A stretch of DNA of 64,000 nt from positions 372,001-436,000 of the forward strand of contig NZ_JBHUIZ010000012.1 in NCBI RefSeq assembly GCF_042683165.1. Direction: 5' to 3'. A model generated the notes under the pieces. That model was not told where the DNA came from. It made no database searches and saw nothing but the letters and a program-made list of their open reading frames with translations. The stretch is from Tigheibacillus halophilus (GTDB lineage: Bacteria > Bacillota > Bacilli > Bacillales > Amphibacillaceae). Both the position numbers and the translations under genes were made by a program. Positions 36,263-45,245 of the stretch are shown here, in pieces. The stretch's first letter is position 1; every line of letters begins with the position of its first letter.

Positions 36263-37041
36263 TGAAAGCCATGACTAAAAGACGGACGGCTAAAATCAAA
36301 ACCCTGTCAACCATCGTTTTGATTTTAGCTATCATTTGGGCCAGTGCCTGGCAGACTGGAGTGTCCTTGCGTGATTTAAAGGACGGTCTTCCGAATATGG
36401 CCACATTGCTTGATGAAATGTTCCCGCCGGATTGGTCCTACTTTAAATATGTCACAGAGCCCATGTTGGACACGATTCGCATGGCGGTACTAGGTACAAC
36501 GTTTGGCGGTATTGTGGCTATCCCGTTTGCGTTGTTTTCAGCCAGTAATGTGGTGAAAATACCTGTAGTGTACCAGATTGCCAGATTCATCATGAATCTG
36601 ATCCGTACAATTCCTGAACTGCTGCTGGCAGCTTTATTCGTGCCAATTTTCGGTATTGGTGAGATTCCAGGTATTTTCGCTATTTCTGTATTCGCATTCG
36701 GTATTATTGCTAAGCTGCTCTATGAAGCTATCGAGGCTATCGACCCTGGCCCACTTGAAGCTATGACGGCAGTAGGAGCAAATAAGATTCAATGGATTTT
36801 CTTTGGCGTTGTTCCGCAAACTGTCGCCCATTTCATGTCTTATTTCTTATACAGTTTTGAAATCAATATCCGTGCCGCAGCTGTACTTGGCTATGTTGGT
36901 GCGGGAGGCATCGGGTTATATTTGAATAATGCTTTGAGTTATTTCCAATATGATCGCGTGATGACGATTATCATTTATACATTTGTTGTCGTATTGGTTG
37001 TCGATACGATCAGCAATAGAATACGGGAGAAATTGATATGA
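36262..37041 (+). CDS. phnE: Phosphonate ABC transporter permease, first copy
   Basis: A 259-residue permease with six likely membrane segments and the EAA-type cytoplasmic loop EAMTAVGANKIQWIFFGVVPQ. It overlaps phnC by one base and the second permease by four bases. Two paralogous permeases are typical of Gram-positive phn systems and should form a heterodimer on PhnC. Confidence 0.93.
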   Translation: MKAMTKRRTAKIKTLSTIVLILAIIWASAWQTGVSLRDLKDGLPNMATLLDEMFPPDWSYFKYVTEPMLDTIRMAVLGTTFGGIVAIPFALFSASNVVKIPVVYQIARFIMNLIRTIPELLLAALFVPIFGIGEIPGIFAISVFAFGIIAKLLYEAIEAIDPGPLEAMTAVGANKIQWIFFGVVPQTVAHFMSYFLYSFEINIRAAAVLGYVGAGGIGLYLNNALSYFQYDRVMTIIIYTFVVVLVVDTISNRIREKLI

Positions 37042-37832
37042 GTGAGATGATCATGAAACCAAAGAAAAAACGTATAAAAAAATGGGCTGTCGTCGTTATT
37101 GTCGTTGCTATCTATGTATGGGCCTTCGCGGGGATGCCGGCATTCAACTTCAAGGAATCTGCCTGGCTCACAATGAAGGGAATTGCCAGCGGTTTCCTCC
37201 ATCCTGACTGGGGATATATATATGATCCTGCTGGAGAGGATTTACTGCGCGCGTTGCTGGAAACATTGGGAATTGCTGTGCTGGGTACATTCATTTCAGC
37301 TATTTTATGTATACCTTTCGCTTTCTGGGCCGCAAGAAACATGTCAAAGCATCGCTGGATTTCTTCCAGCGGGAAATTCATCCTTAGTGCCATCAGGGTA
37401 TTTCCAGAGTTGATTTTGGCATTGCTGTTCATCAAGGCTGTCGGTTTGGGACCTTTTGCAGGTATTCTGGCGCTGGGGCTGCACTCAATCGGTATGCTGG
37501 GCAAACTGATTGCTGAAGCGATTGAGAACCTTGAATTCGGTGCTGCTGAAGCACTTACAGCATCTGGAGCAAATAAAATCCAAACATTATGGTTTGCAGT
37601 CATTCCGGAAGTGCTGCCTGCATTCATGTCCTACACCCTCTATCGTTTCGAAATCAGTGTCCGTGCTGCGGCGATTCTGGGGATTGTCGGTGCGGGCGGT
37701 ATCGGTGCACCACTTATTTTCGCTTTGAATGGACATTCATGGGATCGTGTCGGTATCATTTTGATAGGGATTGTCGTCATGGTAACCATCATTGATATCA
37801 TATCCAGTTCGATCAGAAAACGCTTGGTTTGA
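37038..37832 (+). CDS. phnE: Phosphonate ABC transporter permease, second copy
   Basis: A 264-residue paralogue of the preceding gene with the same EAA loop (EALTASGANKIQTLWFAVIPE) and a comparable set of membrane segments. Its ATG overlaps the previous stop codon (ATGA). It is the last gene of the rightward unit and is followed by a terminator; the expected binding protein lies beyond it on the other strand. Confidence 0.93.
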   Translation: MSEMIMKPKKKRIKKWAVVVIVVAIYVWAFAGMPAFNFKESAWLTMKGIASGFLHPDWGYIYDPAGEDLLRALLETLGIAVLGTFISAILCIPFAFWAARNMSKHRWISSSGKFILSAIRVFPELILALLFIKAVGLGPFAGILALGLHSIGMLGKLIAEAIENLEFGAAEALTASGANKIQTLWFAVIPEVLPAFMSYTLYRFEISVRAAAILGIVGAGGIGAPLIFALNGHSWDRVGIILIGIVVMVTIIDIISSSIRKRLV

Positions 37833-37841
37833 ATCAGTGAG

Positions 37842-37873
37842 AGGTGCAGTGCTTGTGTACTGCGCCTTTTTTT
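37842..37873 (+). terminator. Terminator of phnC-phnE-phnE
   Basis: GGTGCAGT pairs with ACTGCGCC (one wobble) around a short loop, followed by eight T, 12 bases after the stop codon. Confidence 0.85.
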
Positions 37874-38061
37874 GTGGAGATATTTAAACAACTCATTCGC
37901 GAAAAATCATGCTGCTTCCAAGACTGTTACAAACAAGTCATGCAGTTTGTTACAGAAGAGGAAAGTGGAAATTAACACAATAAATACGAAAGAATGCTAT
38001 GTTCAGGCAAAAAATAGAAGGTTGAGCAAAGGTAAACTGTTAGATTAGAAATAGAGTAAGC

Positions 38062-38150
38062 TCCTGATACGCTAAGTGGAGGGACCGACGATTTACTGGT
38101 GATCTGTTAATCCCAGCAACGCTGGGATACCACTTCTTGAGATATTAAAA
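38062..38150 (+). ncRNA. Candidate structured RNA between phnE and phnD, distantly S-box-like
   Basis: CTC...AAGTGG at the left pairs with CCACTT...GAG at the right, enclosing the segment GTGGAGGGACCGACG and a 7-bp hairpin TCCCAGC/GCTGGGA with an AAC loop (38111-38127). GGAGGGAC followed by CAGCAAC recalls the core of SAM-I riboswitches, but the spacing and the GGCCC element do not fit. No rightward gene follows closely. On the minus strand it lies beyond the phnD terminator. Possibly a relic or an independent RNA. Confidence 0.3.
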
Positions 38151-38160
38151 TTCAGCAGAA

Positions 38161-38190
38161 AAAAGCCTGTCTCATTTAAGGACAGGCTTT
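38161..38190 (-). terminator. Terminator of phnD
   Basis: On the minus strand AAAGCCTGTC pairs with GACAGGCTTT around a 9-base loop and is followed by a T run, beginning five bases after the phnD stop. Confidence 0.9.
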
Positions 38191-38194
38191 ACAA

Positions 38195-39127
38195 TTATTG
38201 GCCGATCTTATTAATTTCATCACTGTACTCACGTACGGTATCGAAGTTGGAATCCTTGGATTTTTTATATCCGACATGTGTATAAATGTCGTGAATGATC
38301 TTTTGTCCTTTAGGATCTTCCCCGATTTTAATGAATGCATCAGCAATTTTTTCTTTCCATTTCTTATCCATGTCAGGACGAACGCTGACTGTGTCATTTG
38401 GGATTTTTGCAGTTTGGTACATATAATGTGTCTTATCGAAAATATCCGGGATATCATTTTTTAAGATATTGCGTGCATCAACGAATACGGATGCTGCATC
38501 GACATCGCCGTCAAGTACAGCTTGTACCCCTTTGTCATGCCCCTGCAATTGGACGCCTTCTACATCTTTTTGAGGGTTGATGCCTTTTTTATTCATTTCA
38601 ACAGCAGCCCATACATATCCTGCAGATGAAGTAGGCCCTTGCCAGCCGATTTTTTTCCCTTTTAAATCTTCCAGCTTTTCAATGCCTGAATCATTTTTTA
38701 CCAGTAAGCCTGCATAATAGTACTCTACTTTTTCATCAGTGTCTTCGCCTGTTTTAGGGTCTACACCGTAGCGAAGGGCTTGTAGCAATACATCCGCATA
38801 GCCTTTGTTATGTGCAAGCACATAATCTGTTGGAGGAAGGAAACCAAGATCCAGTTGTTTGGAACCCATTGCTTCGACCACACCATTGTAATCCGTGGTC
38901 ACCTTGACCTCTACTGGAATATCCAATTCCTTGGAAAGAAGATCTGCTAAAGGTTTCGCACGTGCTTCCAAAGTTTCTGCGTTTTGGGAGGGTACAAAGC
39001 CGATTTTCAATTCTTTTGGCTTGTAGGCTTCGTCTGTATCTTTCTTTTTGTCACCGCTTCCACATGCGGCGAGAAGCCCTGCAATCAAAACCATCATAAT
39101 CAACCCGGTTGCAAACTTTTTGAACAT
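38195..39127 (-). CDS. phnD: Phosphonate/phosphite ABC transporter substrate-binding lipoprotein
   Basis: A 310-residue binding protein of the PhnD/PtxB family. The lipoprotein signal ends in the lipobox LAAC (C22). Then come ELKIGFVPSQNAE and the ligand-binding segments GFLPPTDYVLA, WQGPTSSAGYVWA and AASVFVDA. It should deliver ligand to PhnC-PhnE-PhnE. It is encoded convergently with those genes rather than at the head of the operon, so it is expressed from its own promoter, which is shared back-to-back with a 5'-nucleotidase gene. ATG 39127 follows TTGGAGG. Confidence 0.94.
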   Translation of the reverse strand: MFKKFATGLIMMVLIAGLLAACGSGDKKKDTDEAYKPKELKIGFVPSQNAETLEARAKPLADLLSKELDIPVEVKVTTDYNGVVEAMGSKQLDLGFLPPTDYVLAHNKGYADVLLQALRYGVDPKTGEDTDEKVEYYYAGLLVKNDSGIEKLEDLKGKKIGWQGPTSSAGYVWAAVEMNKKGINPQKDVEGVQLQGHDKGVQAVLDGDVDAASVFVDARNILKNDIPDIFDKTHYMYQTAKIPNDTVSVRPDMDKKWKEKIADAFIKIGEDPKGQKIIHDIYTHVGYKKSKDSNFDTVREYSDEINKIGQ

Positions 39128-39304
39128 AATTGACCTCCAAATAAATTGATTTTGTATATTGCATTATTATGATATAACATAATAGACAAGAAAGAAACAT
39201 AATTTTTTAAGTATCAACAAAAATTTACATAAAAGATAGGATGCCATTTATCCATTTATTGTATTTATTTGTAAACCCTGAAAATGTACAAGGAGTGTGC
39301 CAAT
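39128..39304. promoter_or_regulatory. Divergent promoter region of phnD and the 5'-nucleotidase gene
   Basis: A very AT-rich spacer of 177 bases separates two divergent phosphorus-related genes. Promoter-like TATAAC/ TATTAT strings occur around 39165-39180, but exact -35/-10 pairs and Pho boxes could not be assigned. Confidence 0.4.
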
Positions 39305-40879
39305 TTGGAAAAAGTGCAACTGACAATTTTAGAGACAAGTGATGTTCACGGCAATATCTATCCAATTCAATATGGAACTAATGAACCGGATGATGTTGGT
39401 CTGGGTAAAATTGCAACGCTGATCAAACAGGAAAGAAATGAAAATGAACATACGATATTGGTTGAAAATGGTGATCTGATTCAAGGAACCCCATTGACCT
39501 ATCACTTCGCCCGTCAGCAAAGTGATCAGGCGAACCCCATGACAATATTGACCAATGCGTTACACTATGATGCAGGGGTGTTCGGTAATCATGAATTCAA
39601 TTATGGTCAGACGCTCCTGAATCAAGCTGTGGAAGAGTCTGCGTATCCTTGGCTTTCTGCAAATATTTTAAATGAAAATCAAGAGCCTTTTTTTGGTAAG
39701 CCTTATATCATCAAAGAGATAGTACCTGAGCTAAGAGTGGCAGTTCTTGGACTGACAACTCCCTATATCCCAAACTGGGAACAGCCCGAACACATTAAAG
39801 GAATGATATTTGAAGATGCTGTAGTATCTGCGCAAAAATGGGTTCCTTACCTCAAAAATGAAGAAAACGCCGACATTGTGATTGTCGCTTATCATGGGGG
39901 ATTCGAGCGCGATTTGGACTCAGGTGAACCGACAGAAACATTGACTGGTGAAAATCAGGGATATCAGCTGTGTATGGAAGTGGATGGGATCGATGTGTTG
40001 CTGACAGGACATCAGCATAGACAGATTTTCGGAAAATCAGTCAACGGTGTCATTGTGGTGCAGCCCGGCAATAATGGGATCGCTCTTGGGAAAGTGACAT
40101 TAGAATTGGAAAAAAGATCAACAAACTGGGTGTGCACAAAAAAGCGATCAGAACTTTTATCGACATCGGGTGTGCCAGCCGATGAGGACATGCTGCAAAA
40201 GACACTGGACTATGAAAAGGCGACACAAACCTGGTTGGACCAGCCTATTGGAAAAATCAACGGGGATATGCTCGTCCATGATCCGATGGAGATCAGGACA
40301 GCAGATAATCCACTGATCGAATTTATTAACCGTGTACAAATGGATGCAGCTGGGGTCGATATTTCTAATACGGCACTGTTTGATAACAAAGCAAAAGGGT
40401 TTCCAAAGAACGTCACGATGCGTGATGTCGTTTCCAACTATATTTATCCCAATACACTGAAAGTAATTCGAATCAGCGGTAAAGATATGAAAGCGGCATT
40501 GGAAAGATCGGCTGCGTATTTTCAAGCAGATGAGGATGGCGGAGTTAAAGTGAATCCGGCATTTTCCACCCCCAAACCACAGCATTATAATTATGATATG
40601 TGGGAAGGTATCGACTATTTGATCGATATTACTCAACCAGAAGGAAAGAGAGTCGTCAAATTACAATACCATGACGAACCGGTGGAAGACGAGGAACAAT
40701 ATGATGTCGTGATGAACAATTATCGTTCCGGGGGTGGCGGTGAATATCCGATGTATAAAGGGAAACCAGTCATCAAAGATATACCTGTAGATGTATCCGA
40801 ATTGATCGCAAATTATATTTTAAAACATCAAACAATTGAGCCTGCGCTCAATCATAATTGGAAAGTGATACGTGGTTAG
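39305..40879 (+). CDS. 5'-nucleotidase / 2',3'-cyclic phosphodiesterase family metallophosphatase
   Basis: A 524-residue enzyme with an N-terminal calcineurin-like metallophosphatase domain (ETSDVHGNIYP, VENGDLIQGTP, GNHEFNYG, YHGGFERD, TGHQHRQ supply metal ligands) and a C-terminal 5'-nucleotidase domain (about 320-500; FDNKAKGFP, NYRSGGGGEYP). It releases phosphate from nucleotides. No signal peptide or anchor is present, which suggests a cytoplasmic YunD-like enzyme rather than a secreted one. TTG 39305 is chosen because AAGGAG lies nine bases upstream. It is divergent from phnD, which suggests joint phosphorus scavenging. Confidence 0.9.
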   Translation: MEKVQLTILETSDVHGNIYPIQYGTNEPDDVGLGKIATLIKQERNENEHTILVENGDLIQGTPLTYHFARQQSDQANPMTILTNALHYDAGVFGNHEFNYGQTLLNQAVEESAYPWLSANILNENQEPFFGKPYIIKEIVPELRVAVLGLTTPYIPNWEQPEHIKGMIFEDAVVSAQKWVPYLKNEENADIVIVAYHGGFERDLDSGEPTETLTGENQGYQLCMEVDGIDVLLTGHQHRQIFGKSVNGVIVVQPGNNGIALGKVTLELEKRSTNWVCTKKRSELLSTSGVPADEDMLQKTLDYEKATQTWLDQPIGKINGDMLVHDPMEIRTADNPLIEFINRVQMDAAGVDISNTALFDNKAKGFPKNVTMRDVVSNYIYPNTLKVIRISGKDMKAALERSAAYFQADEDGGVKVNPAFSTPKPQHYNYDMWEGIDYLIDITQPEGKRVVKLQYHDEPVEDEEQYDVVMNNYRSGGGGEYPMYKGKPVIKDIPVDVSELIANYILKHQTIEPALNHNWKVIRG

Positions 40880-40885
40880 TATCGC

Positions 40886-40928
40886 AGGCCTTCTGCCGGC
40901 AGTCAGCGGACAGAGGGCATTTTTTTAT
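40886..40928 (+). terminator. Terminator of the nucleotidase gene
   Basis: GCCTTCTG pairs with CAGAGGGC (one wobble), with a partly paired inner loop, followed by seven T. Confidence 0.8.
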
Positions 40929-41173
40929 CCTTTTCATACAGGTCCCGCTAATTCATACGTGAAAATGGAGGAGAAACAGTCTGTAAGTACAATAAAGGAA
41001 TATAGAAAGAATTAAGATTGCATTTCTTCATCTTCCTTAAATAATTGTGGCAATGCCGCCTGCAAGCCAGGAAAACGCACATTGGTCTTCTGCGGAAGTC
41101 CTTCATGGACGCATACACAACATCGATTTTATTTGCATATCCTGCTATAGAAGAGAAGGAGGGTGTGGTGAGC

Positions 41174-41881
41174 GTGCAATATCATCATTTAAAACCAGAT
41201 TCCCCATTCAAACATGGCTATCCTTACGATAACGGTCTGTCAGAACTTGGGCAGCAATCATACGGTGCGCCCATGGCGGCATCGTCGTTTAGTATGAAAA
41301 AGAATTCGCTGCAACAGCCTGATATGGCCGGTTCATCACCGGCTATGCATTCTTCAAATTTTTACAACACTCCCAGTGATGCATATACACAGCATGATTA
41401 CACCGGACAGCAAAACAAGGATGTGCCTTATTTGCATCCGGAGCTGCCAGATGATCCACAGCATCATGAACAGTTACGATATCCCGGTTATTTTCAGGAG
41501 CCCCAGCGTGCTGCATATCCGGAGTTTCCACCATATGTATCAGAGCAGCCTTATCCTGGTCAGCAGCAGTCATATCAGCCATATCCGCAACAGACCAATG
41601 ATCCAGCACCAGAGGGAACAGCATATTCCACCGCATACCCATCTGACATGACGCCGTTTCAACAATTTGATTTCCCTCAACAAAGTCCACCCTGGCCAAC
41701 GCAGATGAACCCGCAGCAGCCAATGAAACATGGTGGTGTCATGGGATATTTTCATGATGATAATGGGCAGCTGGATGTAGATAAAATGCTGTCGACTGTT
41801 GGTCATATGGCGAACACATTTCAGCAGCTGACACCAGTTGTAAAAGGATTGGGATCGCTTTTTTCCGCTTTTCGTAAATAA
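41174..41881 (+). CDS. YppG-like protein, Gln/Pro/Tyr-rich
   Basis: A protein of about 235 residues. Most of it (about 1-185) is low-complexity, rich in Pro, Gln, Tyr and His. The last 45 residues (GYFHDDNGQLDVDKMLSTVG to GLGSLFSAF) match the conserved C-terminus of Bacillus YppG, a family without assigned function but common in spore formers. The composition recalls spore-coat proteins; that is only an inference. The GTG at 41174 has AAGGAGGG ten bases upstream; the GTG at 41168 is closer than usual, and an upstream open frame from 41045 lacks a ribosome site. Confidence 0.75.
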   Translation: MQYHHLKPDSPFKHGYPYDNGLSELGQQSYGAPMAASSFSMKKNSLQQPDMAGSSPAMHSSNFYNTPSDAYTQHDYTGQQNKDVPYLHPELPDDPQHHEQLRYPGYFQEPQRAAYPEFPPYVSEQPYPGQQQSYQPYPQQTNDPAPEGTAYSTAYPSDMTPFQQFDFPQQSPPWPTQMNPQQPMKHGGVMGYFHDDNGQLDVDKMLSTVGHMANTFQQLTPVVKGLGSLFSAFRK

Positions 41882-42001
41882 AACATCTGACAGTAATGGA
41901 TGGTTTGCCAATAAATGAATAGTATCATTACGTGAAAACAGGGTAAATGTAAGAAGCGGTCGAAAAACGATGAACCGAATAAAAAAACAAGAAGGGATAT
42001 T

Positions 42002-42712
42002 ATGATTGGTTGTCTGGTAATCCATGGGTATACCGGAGGGCCGTATGAGCTGGAACCGTTAACCTCGTTTTTACAGGAACATACCAACTGGCATATCAAA
42101 GTCCCAGTCCTCCCGGGACATGGAAAAAAATTATCATTGGAAGACACTACTTATCAAGAATGGATCCAAGCTGCAGAGAATACGCTGTTGCAGCTGAAAG
42201 AGAAATATGAGCGAATTTATATTATCGGTTTTTCCATGGGTGGCATGATTGCGGCATACTTAGCCGGAAAGCATCATGTGGATAAACTCGTGCTATTGGC
42301 TACGGCAGGCAAGTATTTGTCATGGAAGCAAATCATGGTAGATTTGGCTGCATTGGTTGAGGATGGTTTCAAAGGAAATCTGAAGCGAAACAAGCTATAT
42401 CTCCATTATCGAAAAAAATGGGGGGCTGTCCCCTTTAAGGCGAATCTGGAGTTCATGAAACTGGTCAAATTCACGAGGAAGCATTTGAAGGATGTGCATT
42501 CTCCCGTACTGATAGCCCAAGGCCATTGTGACAGTCTCGTACCTTACAAAACAGCTTATTTTTTGGAAAAGGAAATTTCTTCAAAGAAAAAGGAAATCGT
42601 CTTTTTTGATAAATCGAGGCATCTCATGTGCCTTGGCAGTGATAAGGATACATTGAATATGCTCGTATACCAGTTTTTAGAAAAGGAGGGGACAGCAACT
42701 GAAAGCCACTGA
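42002..42712 (+). CDS. Alpha/beta hydrolase, carboxylesterase Est30-like
   Basis: A 236-residue serine esterase. HGYTGGPYELEPL forms the oxyanion region, the nucleophile elbow is GFSMGG, the catalytic aspartate lies in QGHCDSLVP and the histidine in DKSRHLMCLG. The motifs and length match the Bacillus/Geobacillus carboxylesterase group that hydrolyses short-chain esters. It is cytoplasmic. ATG 42002 has AGAAGGG upstream. It converges with the DegV gene. Confidence 0.88.
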   Translation: MIGCLVIHGYTGGPYELEPLTSFLQEHTNWHIKVPVLPGHGKKLSLEDTTYQEWIQAAENTLLQLKEKYERIYIIGFSMGGMIAAYLAGKHHVDKLVLLATAGKYLSWKQIMVDLAALVEDGFKGNLKRNKLYLHYRKKWGAVPFKANLEFMKLVKFTRKHLKDVHSPVLIAQGHCDSLVPYKTAYFLEKEISSKKKEIVFFDKSRHLMCLGSDKDTLNMLVYQFLEKEGTATESH

Positions 42713-42735
42713 TCCCCTTCTTTTATCTTTTTTTT
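42683..42735 (+). terminator. Terminator overlapping the esterase 3' end
   Basis: AAGGAGGGG pairs with TCCCCTTCTT around a loop that contains the stop codon, followed by TTTATCTTTTTTTT. The left arm is inside the coding sequence. Confidence 0.6.
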
Positions 42736-42747
42736 GGTATAGCCAAG

Positions 42748-43617
42748 CTAGACTGCATTGTCAGAGTCAGCGAAAAAAGAAATGACCAGTGCCCCTTCGC
42801 CGCCATATGAGGAAATCAGCGGGCCTGTAGGCATGAGGAAGCCATCTTTGAAAGGATATCTGTTCATAATTTCACGCAAAACTGATTGGGCGCGTTCCTC
42901 ATCATTGCCATGAGCAAGGGTGATGACCTTATCATCGAAGTTTTTGGCGTGGTCTCCAATTTGCTCGATAAATCGACGCAAAGCCTTTTTTTCACCACGA
43001 ATTTTTTCAGTGACCTCAATCGTGCCTTCTTCACTGCCTCTCATCAGAAGCTTAATATTCAGCGTCTTTGCTATTGTGCCTTTCACTTTATCCAAACGGC
43101 CGCCTAAAATGAGGTTCTCCAAGGTTTTCAGCATGAACAAAGTCGTGGTCTGTTCCACCCGCTCACGCAGATGAGCGACGATTTGTTCAAATGATGCACT
43201 TTCTGAACCTATCTTCGCCGTCTCATGCAACAGAAGTGCCATACCGCATGAGGCGGTCTTTGTATTGATCACTTCAATTTTTCGGTCTGGTTGCTCCTCC
43301 AGAAGCATATCTTTGCCTGCAACCGCATTTTCATACGTGCTGCTCAACCCTTTTGACAAGCTCAGCATAATGATCGGCAATTCTGTGTCGACCGCTTTAT
43401 ATGCTTCATAAAAATCATGCGGACTGGGTGCTGAAGTATTCGGGATTTCTTTATTATCTTTTATTTTCTGATAGAAACTATCTAAGTCGATATTCTCATG
43501 GGTTTTGAACTGCCCATCAGAGAAATGCAAGTACAGCGGGACAATGTTGATATGCAATTTATCCAACATCTTTTGAGCAAGATCGGCCCCGCCATCCGTC
43601 ATTATCTGGATTTTCAT
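42748..43617 (-). CDS. DegV family fatty-acid-binding protein
   Basis: A 289-residue DegV-type protein. The N-terminus IMTDGGADL, the loop NTSAPSPHDFYEAY and LSLSKGLSSTYENA hold the fatty-acid carboxylate-binding residues known from the family. These proteins (FakB-like) present fatty acids to the FakA kinase; no kinase gene is adjacent. ATG 43617 has AGGTG at proper spacing; a GTG at 43623 is the alternative. Confidence 0.9.
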   Translation of the reverse strand: MKIQIMTDGGADLAQKMLDKLHINIVPLYLHFSDGQFKTHENIDLDSFYQKIKDNKEIPNTSAPSPHDFYEAYKAVDTELPIIMLSLSKGLSSTYENAVAGKDMLLEEQPDRKIEVINTKTASCGMALLLHETAKIGSESASFEQIVAHLRERVEQTTTLFMLKTLENLILGGRLDKVKGTIAKTLNIKLLMRGSEEGTIEVTEKIRGEKKALRRFIEQIGDHAKNFDDKVITLAHGNDEERAQSVLREIMNRYPFKDGFLMPTGPLISSYGGEGALVISFFADSDNAV

Positions 43618-43729
43618 GAACACACCTGCTTTTTGGTTATTACCGTTAGTATAACAGCTAACCCTTAACAGCGATAGAAAAAAATTGACAATGCCACGAC
43701 GATGCTGAGGAGAGCTTGCCAGAACTGCA

Positions 43730-44635
43730 TCAATGTTTCCTGGAAATGGTCACTTTCGGTTTCCGCTTCGTACTCAAAATGAACAACATCAAACCGAAAA
43801 TGACAATTGTTCCTCCAAGCCACTGGGCCCCAGTCACTTTTTCATGAAGGATGATATAAGCTAAGATGGTCGAGCCGACAGGTTCAAAAATGATCCCCAT
43901 GGAAATTGTAGCTGTGCTAAGCCAGCGTATCGCCCAATTAAACAGTGTATGGCCTAAGAACGTCGGCACAATTGCGAGCAGTAAAAAAACCCACCAATGG
44001 TCCAGAGGATAGCCGAAAAAATCATTTTTTAGGACTATATTATAGATGATTAATGTGATGGAACTAATACTGTAGACTACAAATGTATAGGTCATCAAGG
44101 ACAAACGCCTTCGGGTGCTCTGTCCGATCAGAAAATAAGCGGTGACGAATATCGCTCCGCCTAATGCCAATACATCGCCAAAAAAGGCCATACCACTTAG
44201 TCTGAAATCCCCCCAACTGATGATGACACTTCCAAAGAGAGCGATGATCATGCTGATGATAGCACCGTAGGAAAAATGTTCTTTGAAAAACAGATAGGTA
44301 CCCAAAAAAGCAAATATCGGCTGTAATGACACAAGCACAACAGAACTGGCCACAGATGTATAATGTAATGACTCAAACCAAAGAATGAAATGAAAAGCCA
44401 AGAACACTCCGGAAATACTTGACATTATCCAATCTCTTTTACTGATGCTTTTAAGCTCATTCCTATATTTCAGTAATATGATCGGAGCCATAAGCAAAAC
44501 GGCAAATAATAGCCTGTAGTTAGCAATGATTGCAGCAGGAGCCTGATCAGCAAGCTTCACGAGCACTGCCGATGTCGATACGGCAATCACCCCAATGACT
44601 ACAGCTGCATATGGATTGAATGGTGGATGTCTCAT
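43730..44635 (-). CDS. EamA/DMT family transporter
   Basis: A 301-residue membrane protein with about ten hydrophobic segments in two EamA repeats (about 10-140 and 150-290), the usual layout of drug/metabolite transporters. The second repeat ends in EKVTGAQWLGGTIVIFGL, a typical EamA end. Substrates of this group are often amino acids, purines or metabolites and cannot be predicted here. It is monocistronic. Confidence 0.9.
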   Translation of the reverse strand: MRHPPFNPYAAVVIGVIAVSTSAVLVKLADQAPAAIIANYRLLFAVLLMAPIILLKYRNELKSISKRDWIMSSISGVFLAFHFILWFESLHYTSVASSVVLVSLQPIFAFLGTYLFFKEHFSYGAIISMIIALFGSVIISWGDFRLSGMAFFGDVLALGGAIFVTAYFLIGQSTRRRLSLMTYTFVVYSISSITLIIYNIVLKNDFFGYPLDHWWVFLLLAIVPTFLGHTLFNWAIRWLSTATISMGIIFEPVGSTILAYIILHEKVTGAQWLGGTIVIFGLMLFILSTKRKPKVTISRKH

Positions 44636-45245
44636 GCTAGCACTTCCTTGAAATGGATTTCCACTGAATTTTTTAGATAAAATTAGATATTACCATCGTG
44701 TACATAAATTACCATGCCATAATAGAAATAATATAGCAACTAGTAGATATCATAAGCAATAATGTGTTATGATTAGTTGAATGATAATAAGCATGGAATT
44801 CAGAGGGTTTTATAACAACAGGCCTTCTTTTCACGCAGAACGTTTTGAATGAGCGCAACAGCCGTTCATCATCATGATCTATAGCAGGATATTTTCGGAT
44901 ACAACAGAAGAAAATGAAAAACGATAATAGCATGTTTTCACATACATTATAGATGATTGGGTTTGCTAAGGGCTTTTCCGCGAAATTGCTTCCGCTTTTC
45001 CACGCTTGCCAGCGCTGTCCAACATCTCAATTGAAATCGGCAGCGGCAACTGTCGTTCTTGTTTTTCATCCGTTTTGAATCATCCTCTTCCATACGGTTT
45101 CCATACTGCCGTTTCCGGAATCTGGTTTCTTGTCTGTACATGCCAACAGTTCTATTTGGCTGTTTTTGCTATGGATCTTTATGCAAAACAAGCTTGAAAT
45201 CCTGATACATGCAAATCAATTACAACAAAGGAGTAGAAGATAAAC
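44636..45245. other. 610-base spacer: EamA promoter side and long cshA leader, possible broken small gene
   Basis: No complete gene was confirmed. The last part before 45246 carries the AAGGAG ribosome site of cshA. On the minus strand between about 45120 and 44966 a frame encodes a plausible short peptide (RQLPLPISIEMLDSAGKRG) ending at 44966, whose upstream half is in another frame, joined at a run of five A on that strand (45062-45066). This could be a frameshifted small gene, but it lacks a ribosome site. Confidence 0.35.

Noticed and set aside
38062..38150. Calling this element a SAM-I riboswitch
   Set aside because: The GGCCC segment and correct spacing between GGAGGGAC and CAGCAAC are missing, and no gene follows in the needed orientation.
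44709..44933. Minus-strand open frame of about 74 residues
   Set aside because: No ribosome site and low-complexity, AT-driven composition; more likely spacer.
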